A stretch of DNA of 26,670 nucleotides from a virus: the IMG/VR virus record IMGVR_UViG_3300037493_001783, positions 1 to 26,670 of that record, one strand, 5' to 3'. The notes under the pieces are model-generated. The model did no database searches, had not been told where the DNA came from, and saw only the letters and a program-made list of their open reading frames with translations. Position numbers and translations under genes: made by a program. Of the stretch, positions 8,137 through 14,716 are shown in pieces (the stretch's first letter is position 1; each line of letters starts with the position of its first letter).

Positions 8137-8561
8137 TTGGCGAATATAGTATTTTTTTTGTTAATTAATGCAGCGATTTGATTAAATGTTTCGAAGTATT
8201 CTTTGTCTTGCTTAACCATTACGTTGTGAACGGTATTCAAGTGTATCCCGGTTGAATAGTGCCTGTTGAGTATCATTCCAATTTCCATAAATGTAAAACC
8301 GTAATCTCGCAAAAAGAATACCACCATTGCTCTAGTGTCGGAGTATTTTCGTATGCGGTTTTTTGATATTAAACGAATGGCGTTAATTCCAGTCACTTTT
8401 TCTACTGCGTCAAAGATTTTCATATCGACATCTTCTCGTGAGTAAATTGGTTCTACCTTAATGGCTTCCACTTCTTGAATTAGTTTGCGCAGATTTGCGC
8501 CAGTTTCAATCTCAAGGTTGTGCAGAATTGTGACAAGCTGGGTCTTGCTTTCTTGGGTCAT
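8133..8561 (-). CDS. DnaA domain IV-like DNA-binding protein (142 residues)
   Basis: The C-terminal half resembles domain IV of the replication initiator DnaA, which binds DnaA boxes by a helix-turn-helix. The likely signature is VTGINAIRLISKNRIRKYSD at about residues 56-75, then TRAMVVFFLRDYG, then FTFMEIGMILNRH, ending with LNTVHNVM. This corresponds to the DnaA pattern S-K-x-R-x-R, R-x-x-x-h-h-h-h-R, h-x-x-I-G-x-h-h-x-R, TV-x-H, but with an insertion of several residues (YSTGIHLN) around the basic His-Thr-Val loop. The first 55 residues form a separate helical domain. No ATPase domain is present, so it is not DnaA itself. Phages use such proteins as regulators or replication accessories. 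It overlaps both neighbours by ATGA. Confidence 0.65.
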   Translation of the reverse strand: MTQESKTQLVTILHNLEIETGANLRKLIQEVEAIKVEPIYSREDVDMKIFDAVEKVTGINAIRLISKNRIRKYSDTRAMVVFFLRDYGFTFMEIGMILNRHYSTGIHLNTVHNVMVKQDKEYFETFNQIAALINKKNTIFAK

Positions 8562-8740
8562 TTGGTTATTTCGTTATCATTCATTACTTCAAATTTTCCA
8601 GTGCCTACATTCAGCAAGCTATGGCATTTGTGATTAATGTTGTATCCGTGTATCTCGTACACGTTTCCGTTGCCGTGTTGAAACGGTACGCCAACCTTGT
8701 AGCTTCCATATTTTGGGTCTGTTATGTCTTTAAGTTTCAT
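8558..8740 (-). CDS. Small unknown protein (60 residues)
   Basis: Not recognised. It is 60 residues, without hydrophobic segment. It has a beta-type pattern (KYGSYKVGVPFQHGNGNVYE, then IHGYNINHKCHSLLNV), and could be a small SH3-like fold. The gene starts 31 bases after the VRR-NUC gene and overlaps the DnaA-domain gene by ATGA, so expression is probably linked to both. Confidence 0.5.
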   Translation of the reverse strand: MKLKDITDPKYGSYKVGVPFQHGNGNVYEIHGYNINHKCHSLLNVGTGKFEVMNDNEITK

Positions 8741-8771
8741 TCAGCGAATTTAGGTCTTAATTAGTTAGTAG

Positions 8772-9113
8772 TTAGCGCGAATGTGACAAAATTGAAAATA
8801 AATTCTGAAACTCGGTCAGGCTTCGGATAACCACGTATTCCGCGCCTGTGCTTTCGGCTATGGCTTGCCAGTCTTTCTGTGCGCTCGATTGCTTGCCTGT
8901 TTCATCTTTCATTTCAATACACAAAGGCGGCAACTTATCCCGGAGGAAGATTAAATCCGAAACGCCAGCTACCATACCCATTGCTTTGCGCCTTGACCCG
9001 TCAATTTTGTTTAAGGGATTATTATTTACCTCAAAAAGTTTGCCTCGTGTTTCCGGGCGTTCATTCCATAACCATCGAACGCATTCCGATTGAATGTATG
9101 ATTCTGTTTTCAT
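8772..9113 (-). CDS. VRR-NUC domain nuclease (113 residues)
   Basis: VRR-NUC proteins are PD-(D/E)XK nucleases that cut branched DNA, and phage members act as Holliday-junction or flap nucleases in replication and repair. The pattern is complete: an N-terminal E-x-x-x-Q helix (TESYIQSECVRWLW), a Gly-Val-Ser-Asp turn (GVSDLIFLR, Asp 53), the catalytic strand CIEMKDE with Glu 67 and Lys 69, followed by Q-x-x-x-Q (KQSSAQKDW) and a final strand-helix VVIRSLTEFQNLF. The length equals single-domain members. It overlaps the helicase gene upstream by ATGA, consistent with a joint role at replication forks. Confidence 0.85.
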   Translation of the reverse strand: MKTESYIQSECVRWLWNERPETRGKLFEVNNNPLNKIDGSRRKAMGMVAGVSDLIFLRDKLPPLCIEMKDETGKQSSAQKDWQAIAESTGAEYVVIRSLTEFQNLFSILSHSR

Positions 9114-10561
9114 TTTAATATGTAGTCTTTAAATGATGAATTATTTATGTCCTTTTCTTGCCGCCACGCCCATCCGCTCGAATGTTTCTTTTTGGCCGCG
9201 TATTCTCTTATGGTTTCTTTGCCTTTGCTACGAATGACACGCCATATAAACGATGCCTTATAAGCTTTTGAGTGTTCTAAAATTATCAATTCGTCTAAAT
9301 CCAAACTGCTAATCCTTCGCCCTTCAAGTTGAACAGGAATACTCGCCCCAATTGCTACCATACTGCCTTGACTTAGTTCTTTACTTTCAAACGGAAAAAC
9401 GTGTTCACAATATCGGCAAGTTCGTGCCGATGCAAATACCAAAGCATTACACTTTGGGCATTCTTTTACTGGTGCAGCATCCATCTTCTTCTTTTTCTTT
9501 GGCGGTGCAATTTGCCACTTTCGCGGCTCAGACCACATACCATGCTGGTCGTGATTCATTCCAAAGTCCAAAACGATAAACTCTTCTTTTTCAATTTCAG
9601 GGCATAATCTTGAACCTCGCCCGCAACATTGAAGCCATAACGGTAGACTTTTAGTCGCCCTATTCATAACTACGCATTCAATCGTAGGTTCATCATAGCC
9701 CGTTGTAAGTATACCGCAATTGTTAAGAACGGTAAACAGTCCAGCTTTATACGCTCTAAGTATACGCGTTCTTTCATCGCTTGGTGTGTTGCTCGTAACG
9801 CATTCGGACATTATTCCAGCATCATTAAACGCTTTAGTCATATTTACAGCGTGTGAAATGTTAACATTGAATACTAAGGTCTTTTTCCCTTTTGCGTGTT
9901 TTTTCCATTCTTCAATTACTCCATCAAATAGCTTTTGTGAATTAAAATGACCGTAAAGACTTTCATCCGTGTATTCGCCACCTACCGTTTTCAAATCACT
10001 TAAATCATCTTGCATTTGATAGGCCTTGCATGGTGATAAAAATCCTTGTTCTACTAATTCTGGAATGTCGATATTTTGTACAATGTCAGTATAGTATTTG
10101 TAAAAGTGTTTTCCTACTGGTGTGGCCGTTGCTCCAATTACCATAGCATTGGGAAACGCTTCCAGTATTGCGGTAAAATTTCCTTTATGCGCTTCGTCAA
10201 TTATTATAAGTTTTGGGTCGTACCCTTCCATAATTCCTTTTGAAAACCTCCGCTTTACAGTTTCTACCATTCCAACGCTTACTCCAGCGCGAATGTCAAA
10301 GAATCGGTTTCCTTTTGATTCTAATCTTTGACAAGTAACCCCGACACGCGCAAGGCTTTTAAATGTTTGCTCAAATAATTCTAGCCTATCTGTTAACACA
10401 AGGGTTTGCGTTCCTTTTGTAGCAGCAAGTCTTGCCATTTCAGAAAATACAACCGTCTTGCCAGCACCCGTTGGAAGGCAAAGTACTTGCCTACGGTTGG
10501 ATTTAAAACCTTCCCGTAGTTGCTTTATTGATTCGTGTTGATATGGTCTTAAATTAATCAT
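9110..10561 (-). CDS. DEAD/DEAH-box superfamily 2 helicase with zinc ribbon (483 residues)
   Basis: This is an ATP-dependent DNA helicase or translocase related to UvrB/Res-type helicases. The N-terminus has a Q-motif-like stretch (LRPYQHESIKQL). The Walker A motif PTGAGKT is at residues 30-36, DEAH at 122-125, and motif III GATATP at 143-148. The second RecA domain ends in QCCGRGSR (311-318), motif VI. After the helicase core there is a CPKC-x10-CRYC zinc ribbon (Cys 368, 371, 382, 385) and a C-terminal domain of unknown type. The start ATG lies directly next to tandem CTACTACA repeats (10563-10593), part of a candidate origin. The next gene (VRR-NUC) overlaps by ATGA. It probably works with the upstream primase-helicase in replication or replication restart. 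Confidence 0.9.
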   Translation of the reverse strand: MINLRPYQHESIKQLREGFKSNRRQVLCLPTGAGKTVVFSEMARLAATKGTQTLVLTDRLELFEQTFKSLARVGVTCQRLESKGNRFFDIRAGVSVGMVETVKRRFSKGIMEGYDPKLIIIDEAHKGNFTAILEAFPNAMVIGATATPVGKHFYKYYTDIVQNIDIPELVEQGFLSPCKAYQMQDDLSDLKTVGGEYTDESLYGHFNSQKLFDGVIEEWKKHAKGKKTLVFNVNISHAVNMTKAFNDAGIMSECVTSNTPSDERTRILRAYKAGLFTVLNNCGILTTGYDEPTIECVVMNRATKSLPLWLQCCGRGSRLCPEIEKEEFIVLDFGMNHDQHGMWSEPRKWQIAPPKKKKKMDAAPVKECPKCNALVFASARTCRYCEHVFPFESKELSQGSMVAIGASIPVQLEGRRISSLDLDELIILEHSKAYKASFIWRVIRSKGKETIREYAAKKKHSSGWAWRQEKDINNSSFKDYILK

Positions 10562-10562
10562 G

Positions 10563-10827
10563 TGTAGTAGTATGTAGTACGATGTAGTAGGGTTAAATAG
10601 TACCTACCCTACTACACTTTTTTCCAATGGTGGCTTGGCTTTCAAAGCTTTGTAGTAGTTGTAGTAGGGTAAAATTCATTGTATTGTAATGGTTTTATAA
10701 ATTTATTTTTGTAAATTATTTTATTTGAAATTCTACGAGAGTTTGATAAATTTGATTTTACCCTACTACATTTAAAAAGGAACTTCATCAATGTCGCTGA
10801 TAGCGTGGCTTTGCGGTGTAGTAGGGT
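10563..10827. repeat. Cluster of 11-base repeats (alternating), candidate replication origin or operator
   Basis: The 11-base unit TGTAGTAGGGT or its complement ACCCTACTACA occurs five times: 10583-10593 (+), 10606-10616 (-), 10660-10670 (+), 10760-10770 (-) and 10817-10827 (+), the last one inside the 3' end of the primase-helicase gene. The orientation alternates. Truncated TGTAGTAG copies sit at 10563, 10573 and 10651, with a 10-base period ending in the full copy at 10583 and a 9-base step to the full copy at 10660. Two pairs form inverted repeats: 10583-10593 with 10606-10616 (11 bases, 12-base loop) and 10660-10675 with 10755-10770 (16 bases, 79-base spacer). The spacer (10676-10754) is very rich in A and T. 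Iterons next to an AT-rich stretch between two replication genes is the textbook appearance of an origin. A repressor-binding cluster is an alternative. Confidence 0.7.
10583..10616. repeat. Perfect 11-base inverted repeat ahead of helicase gene
   Basis: TGTAGTAGGGT (10583-10593) and its complement (10606-10616) are separated by 12 bases. As RNA or cruciform DNA they can form an 11-pair stem-loop about 22 bases ahead of the helicase start codon (10561). No T-run follows on either strand, so it is not a standard terminator. It could regulate helicase expression or be a protein site. Confidence 0.7.
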
Positions 10828-12973
10828 TGTTCCACTCATTTTTGACTACATGATAAACTTTGCAAGGAAATCCACTTATTCTTTTGCTTATTGGCATACC
10901 AAAGACACGTTTTAATTCAATACCAAACCGCTTACCGCTAAAAATCTTCTGCTTGGTTCGTGTTTCAATTGTATCTTTTATATCAGTTGAAGTCATCCAT
11001 GTAGAATTGTATCCGCCATTTTGTGGTAAAGAAAAGTGAGCAAGTATCAATTCCCTTTCAAACGGAGTAGTTTCAAAGTCCGTACCCATAGCATCTAGCA
11101 TAGCAAGTTCTTCGCGATTTAATTGCCATTCTTCGCCACTTTCAAACGCTCGAACGCATTCCATAAATAACTCGTCTTTGTCGATTGAATTGTAAGCTTC
11201 ATGATTTATAGAAAGAATACGAACGGGTAAAATTCGCGTGTTTCCCGTTGGGTCATTAATTATATCCTCTTCATTTGATGTTCCGCATAATATCGCAAGA
11301 CGTTTGTAGTCCTCATTATGTCTTCCGTACGGTGCGCGAAGTGAAAACGTGCTTTTGCTTGTTAATTCTTTAAAACGTTTCTCATCCTGTTTAGACTTGC
11401 CACCCATTTCGTCATCCATAACCCACAGCTTTTGACACATTAAAATATCATCGTCTTTACCAGCATCTAGCTTACTTTCTGCGTAATACTTACGAAGCTT
11501 TGAAGGTGGCAATCTTCTAAACCATTCGGTCTTTCCAGTATTTTGCCCACCAACTAAAGTTAGTACGGATCTAACCGGGTGTCCGTTAATTGCAGCAATC
11601 CATCCTAAACACCACTTTCGAATAAATATGTCGGAGTTTGGGCTGTCAGTTACAATGGTTTTGCATAATGCTTCAATGTGGCCTTTTCCGTTTCGGTATC
11701 TATTATGGTCAATATATTCGTTTATTGGGTTAAACTCATGCGTAAAATCTGAAAAAATAACCCGTTCAATTAAATCAAAGTTTACATCCTTTGTGTTAAA
11801 CATTAGCCGCGCACGTAAATAGATGCTGTTTAACCGTTCTCTGCTTACCTCTTGCCCGTTTTCTTCTAGCTTTTGAGTGATGGCATTCTTACGGATTGGA
11901 TGGTTTTGACGTATCCATTCCATAACCCCTTCAATTAAGTTTTCGGGATCATTTGAAACTTTGCGAAGGTCAATGTCATCACGGCTATAAACCTCTTTAA
12001 CTACTGCTTCGGCTTGTTCTCTGTTAACCCCTTCCATTTCTACAAGTTGCTGAACGACTCCGTCTACTTGCCTACCTGAACGCTTACCCATTGCGGCAAC
12101 TTGCACCGCCCTGTTATTAATTTGCGGTGCGTGTATGCCTACTTGTTTAAGCATATAGTAGAACGTTCCAACTGTGATTTTTGAACGTGGCGCAGTTTTT
12201 AGGCATTCCGTATATTTTCGGTCTGCCTGACTTGAATCATATTTTGGAGATGTTGAACAAAGAACATGAAACATTGAACGGCCATCTTCACCAAAACCAG
12301 CCGCAAGAGATAGGCCAAGTCTTAAATAACTTTCGTAATCAGGTGCTATGTCGTGGCCTTGAGATGCACATTCCTGACACATTTCACCAGCAACGGAGGA
12401 CGGCAAAACAGTAGGCAAACTTTGCGGTTTGGTCTTTACCTCCGATTTTACACCTGACTTTTTTGCACGGTCATTTATATATATTTCGGGGTCGTATGAA
12501 ACAAAACGTAAGGATGCAACGTTCTTAGGTGCTTCGTCTACCGCAATACCGTAAGTAGTAAAGTAGTAATTTGAAAGCCAACGGTAACTATCTGAATGTT
12601 TATCAGGGTTAACTTTTACAACAGATACCAAACCGCGACCGCTTGCCGAAAAGAAAAGAGCGTAGGTATATGGGTCGTTTATTAACTCGGTTTTGTCAAT
12701 ATACTTATCTATATCAATTGCTATAAAACCGCTATGCTCAATAAGTAATTCTCCCTTTCGTTCTTTAAAAACACCGCCTACCGTTACAGATGGAAGGTAA
12801 ATCTTTTTTTTATCTCGGGCCTTTTTGTCCTCAATACCTCGAATAGACAAAACTTGGTCTTTCCATTTTCCATACTTTATATCGTTTAGAAAATCAAAAA
12901 AAGTTATTATTTCATCGCAAATATGGGGCTGCCCTTTTGCGGGTATCTTTTTGTAAAGACTTATCTTACTCAT
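10772..12973 (-). CDS. Primase-helicase: VirE_N/BT4734-like, PriCT-2 and VirE ATPase domains (733 residues)
   Basis: This protein probably makes primers and unwinds DNA at the phage fork. Numbering from the start I chose, residues 60-165 form a BT4734-like VirE_N domain with HSGFIAIDIDK, in which the D-x-D pair (about Asp 87, Asp 89) is the metal-binding signature of archaeo-eukaryotic primase-type folds, and FFSASGRGLVSVVKV. Residues 195-280 have the PriCT-2 pattern (DYESYLRLGLSLAAGFG, WxM-like variant, TVGTFYYMLKQVG). From about residue 400 a VirE-family ATPase follows: Walker A GGQNTGKT (475-482), Walker B LWVMDDEM, and ILCGTSNEEDIINDPTGN (SF3-like). I start at ATG 12973; the frame is open to a TTG at 12991 but that lies in a folded leader. 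It precedes the repeat cluster and the helicase. Confidence 0.88.
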   Translation of the reverse strand: MSKISLYKKIPAKGQPHICDEIITFFDFLNDIKYGKWKDQVLSIRGIEDKKARDKKKIYLPSVTVGGVFKERKGELLIEHSGFIAIDIDKYIDKTELINDPYTYALFFSASGRGLVSVVKVNPDKHSDSYRWLSNYYFTTYGIAVDEAPKNVASLRFVSYDPEIYINDRAKKSGVKSEVKTKPQSLPTVLPSSVAGEMCQECASQGHDIAPDYESYLRLGLSLAAGFGEDGRSMFHVLCSTSPKYDSSQADRKYTECLKTAPRSKITVGTFYYMLKQVGIHAPQINNRAVQVAAMGKRSGRQVDGVVQQLVEMEGVNREQAEAVVKEVYSRDDIDLRKVSNDPENLIEGVMEWIRQNHPIRKNAITQKLEENGQEVSRERLNSIYLRARLMFNTKDVNFDLIERVIFSDFTHEFNPINEYIDHNRYRNGKGHIEALCKTIVTDSPNSDIFIRKWCLGWIAAINGHPVRSVLTLVGGQNTGKTEWFRRLPPSKLRKYYAESKLDAGKDDDILMCQKLWVMDDEMGGKSKQDEKRFKELTSKSTFSLRAPYGRHNEDYKRLAILCGTSNEEDIINDPTGNTRILPVRILSINHEAYNSIDKDELFMECVRAFESGEEWQLNREELAMLDAMGTDFETTPFERELILAHFSLPQNGGYNSTWMTSTDIKDTIETRTKQKIFSGKRFGIELKRVFGMPISKRISGFPCKVYHVVKNEWNNPTTPQSHAISDIDEVPF

Positions 12974-12986
12974 GGTATAACAAAAA

Positions 12987-13056
12987 TGCAAGGGCTGTGT
13001 AGACGCACAGTAATTAAAGGCGCGACATGGCCGCCCCTAATGTTTTTACCCTTGCA
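12987..13056 (-). promoter_or_regulatory. Structured 5' leader of primase-helicase mRNA (three-way junction)
   Basis: In the RNA of the minus strand, TGCAAGGG (13056-13049) can pair with CCCTTGCA (12994-12987), eight perfect pairs closing a 70-base element. Inside it are a GC-rich hairpin (about 13035-13019, GGCG with CGCC) and a 5-pair hairpin CTGTG/CACAG with a 6-base loop (13010-12995) that abuts the closing stem. This gives a three-way junction, 13 bases before the start codon. The stem is followed by five T, so it could also act as an attenuator. A further hairpin (CGTTCGG region, 13109-13090) lies nearer the promoter. The length and shape recall a tRNA without D-arm, but no canonical tRNA bases are found. 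A ligand- or protein-responsive leader is inferred. Confidence 0.6.
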
Positions 13057-13115
13057 AGATGTTTAATGTGTGAATCATATCGTTTTATACTCGGGCGTCT
13101 AACTCCGAACGGGTG

Positions 13116-13145
13116 CAAATATAAACATTATTTTTATTCTACAAA
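13116..13145 (-). promoter_or_regulatory. Bacteroidota-type promoter of the primase-helicase operon
   Basis: Read on the minus strand, TTTG (13145-13142) is followed by 18 bases and TATATTTG (13123-13116), matching the Bacteroidota consensus TTTG then TAnnTTTG at -33 and -7. Transcription would start near 13110 and give a leader of roughly 135 bases before the primase-helicase start. The -33 box lies directly beside the T-run of the preceding terminator. Confidence 0.7.
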
Positions 13146-13146
13146 C

Positions 13147-13169
13147 AAAAAAGCCCCCAGTTGGAGGCT
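13147..13169 (-). terminator. Intrinsic terminator after the methyltransferase operon
   Basis: On the minus strand AGCCTCC (13169-13163), loop AACT and GGGGGCT (13158-13152) form a seven-pair stem with one U-G pair, followed by a run of six T (13152-13147) and further T-rich sequence. It lies about 60 bases after the stop of the second methyltransferase and directly before the primase promoter, so it separates two transcription units. Confidence 0.8.
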
Positions 13170-13178
13170 CTTTAGTGT

Positions 13179-13232
13179 TTAGATGGGTTGCAATGTGTCG
13201 AGGTGCGCTTGTAGTCGTTCGGGTTGGGTCAT
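13179..13232 (-). CDS. Micro-ORF of 17 codons, coupled to methyltransferase stop (doubtful)
   Basis: ATG at 13232-13230 overlaps the methyltransferase stop as ATGA and the frame reads MTQPERLQAHLDTLQPI before a TAA, just ahead of the terminator. The overlap pattern equals that of real genes here, but the length is short enough to be chance. Nothing is recognisable in the peptide. Confidence 0.2.
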   Translation of the reverse strand: MTQPERLQAHLDTLQPI

Positions 13233-13894
13233 GGTTGAAATAGTCCTATGGTTACTTCTTTATTGTGATTGTAGATTTTTAATGCGCTTTCAAGTATTGC
13301 CAAACCAATTTCAGGAGCAACACAATTATTTAGCACCTTTTGTTTGTCAATGTTTTCGTATTTTGCAAGGTCAAAACCTAACTTTTTATGGTTATTTGAA
13401 CGCAGCTCGTTTTGATTTTTACCGCTTAGGTCTGATTTTTTTCCGTTCATCCTGCCTATTTGCTTTTCAAAATGCAAAAGAGGTATTTTGAAGTTTGACC
13501 AAAAGTAGTGCCGCCCACTTACTTGCGGTTTAATCAATGGTTCATAATAGCTTTTTACATTCTCAATTATGTACTTGCCTTTGAAAAATGTTTGCAGCAA
13601 AATTATTTCTTGATACAACGCCATATCGGGATAACGCTTTATTCCTTGCGCATTCAAAAAGTGATTAGTAATTGAGTGAGTAGGGCAAGGCGGAGAACAC
13701 CAAATAAAATCAAAGTTCTCATAATTTTCCAAAAGGTACTGGTGCGCATCGGCAACTATTACCGTGTCGTTTGGGTATAAATCGGCATAGACTTTTGCAA
13801 TTTCGGGCGAATACTCTATCGCAGTAATTTCGTGTTTATCGCCCCAAAGCTTACGGTTGCCCCCAATGCCAGCGTAACAGTTTAGTATTTTCAT
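13229..13894 (-). CDS. DNA cytosine-5 methyltransferase-like protein with intact catalytic Cys (221 residues)
   Basis: The enzyme would transfer a methyl group from S-adenosylmethionine to C5 of cytosine in DNA. Residues 3-14 (ILNCYAGIGGNR) form the SAM-binding motif I, with acidic residue Glu 27 in AIEYSPE after it. ADAHQYL is motif III-like. FIWCSPPCPTHS at 63-74 contains the catalytic PC dipeptide (Cys 70) of motif IV. IIENVKSYYEPLI includes the ENV motif VI, and GRHYFWSNF is an RxR-like motif VIII variant. At 221 residues it is shorter than typical C5 enzymes and has little room for a target-recognition domain, as in several small phage methyltransferases. It follows its paralogue after one base and precedes a terminator. 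The role is presumably protection of phage DNA from host restriction. Confidence 0.85.
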   Translation of the reverse strand: MKILNCYAGIGGNRKLWGDKHEITAIEYSPEIAKVYADLYPNDTVIVADAHQYLLENYENFDFIWCSPPCPTHSITNHFLNAQGIKRYPDMALYQEIILLQTFFKGKYIIENVKSYYEPLIKPQVSGRHYFWSNFKIPLLHFEKQIGRMNGKKSDLSGKNQNELRSNNHKKLGFDLAKYENIDKQKVLNNCVAPEIGLAILESALKIYNHNKEVTIGLFQP

Positions 13895-13895
13895 C

Positions 13896-14558
13896 TCACA
13901 ATGGTATAGTTATTTGATTGGATTCACTTTTGGTAATTATGTTCCTGGCGGTGTTGAATATCGATAGCCCAGCTTCATAATCAACAAGGTTTCTCGCCAT
14001 CTTTGACCTCCGTTGTTCGCCTTTATACTTAAAAAAATCGTAGTCGTGAAATTCACATAATTTTTTAATAGCTTGATAATCATCTTTGCTTATTAAACCG
14101 CTTACATTATCTCTTTTACTTAATATAGTAGGCAACGTAAAATTAGTCCAGTACAAATGCCGCCCTCTTTTTTGAGCTGGTATTAAAGGCTCATAGTATG
14201 GTATAACATTTTCAATACAATATTTGCCTTCAAAGAAATTGTCTAAGAAAATTATTTCTTGATAAAGACTCATTTCAGAATAATAAGGAGTTGTGTTTTC
14301 TCTGTTTTTTTGAGAAAATTTAATTCTACTATGGCTCGGATATGGTGGGCTTGACCATATAAAATCAAAATCCTTGTAGTGGTCTAAAAGGTATTGATGA
14401 GCATCTGCTACAATTACTGTGTCGTTTGGAAAACGCTCTTGATATAGTTGCGCTGCTTCCGGGTCTAATTCGACCGCTGTTACATCGCAATCAGTCCACT
14501 TGTAACGGTTACCGCCTAAGCAAGCGTATAAATTTAGTACTCTAAAAGGTTTGCTCAT
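13896..14558 (-). CDS. DNA methyltransferase paralogue with Cys-to-Tyr change in motif IV (220 residues)
   Basis: This protein aligns along its whole length with the downstream methyltransferase: the shared blocks are a motif I (LNLYACLGGNR), DTVIVADAHQYLL, FDFIW-x-SPP-x-P-x-HS, LYQEIIFL, an IENV motif VI and GRHLYWTNF. Motif IV, however, reads SPPYPSHS with Tyr 73 where the paralogue has Cys 70; the codon is TAT, one base from TGT. C5 methyltransferases need this cysteine as nucleophile, whereas N4-cytosine and N6-adenine enzymes carry SPP-Y/F or similar. The protein could be a changed-specificity amino-methyltransferase, a non-catalytic partner of its neighbour, or inactive. The upstream 53-codon gene overlaps it by ATGA. 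Confidence 0.8.
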   Translation of the reverse strand: MSKPFRVLNLYACLGGNRYKWTDCDVTAVELDPEAAQLYQERFPNDTVIVADAHQYLLDHYKDFDFIWSSPPYPSHSRIKFSQKNRENTTPYYSEMSLYQEIIFLDNFFEGKYCIENVIPYYEPLIPAQKRGRHLYWTNFTLPTILSKRDNVSGLISKDDYQAIKKLCEFHDYDFFKYKGEQRRSKMARNLVDYEAGLSIFNTARNIITKSESNQITIPL

Positions 14559-14716
14559 TTTATGTAAATTGATTGATAAAACATTCTTTGCTGCCTAACC
14601 GTAAACAATTTAACGTGTACCGGGTCGGTGTGTATTTCCTTGCAAACGTGCGGCTCATAGGCTGCAATAGGGCAAAGTAGGCAAGCGCAATAGTAGGCTA
14701 TGAATAGTGTTTTCAT
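14555..14716 (-). CDS. Small Cys-rich protein with hydrophobic N-terminus (53 residues)
   Basis: This gene was found from its position. ATG at 14716-14714 overlaps the stop of the upstream gene (ATGA) and its own TGA overlaps the methyltransferase start (ATGA) at the other end. The product starts MKTLFIAYYCACLLCPIAAY, a short positive stretch followed by a hydrophobic segment that could be a signal peptide or lipobox-like anchor, with four cysteines within the first 25 residues. The rest (EPHVCKEIHTDPVHVKLF and on) is hydrophilic. No family is recognised. Coupling at both ends makes it likely to be translated. Confidence 0.55.
   Translation of the reverse strand: MKTLFIAYYCACLLCPIAAYEPHVCKEIHTDPVHVKLFTVRQQRMFYQSIYIK

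Noticed and set aside
10642-10839. 65-codon minus-strand reading frame over the repeat cluster
   Set aside because: It overlaps the end of the primase-helicase in another frame, is low-complexity and built from the repeats.
12181-12414. Plus-strand reading frames (for example 77 codons at 12181-12414, 94 codons at 22102-22386, 122 codons at 5632-6000)
   Set aside because: All lie opposite well-supported minus-strand genes, have no recognisable domain and no coupling to neighbours; they are shadows.
12973-12991. TTG at 12991 as start of the primase-helicase
   Set aside because: It lies inside the closing stem of the folded leader; ATG at 12973 gives the expected N-terminus (MSKISLYKK).
12987-13056. 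A tRNA gene in the leader ahead of the primase-helicase
   Set aside because: The length and the last hairpin resemble a tRNA, but there is no D-arm, the loop lacks TTC, there is no T at position 33 and the anticodon-like stem has a mismatch. It is kept only as a structured leader.
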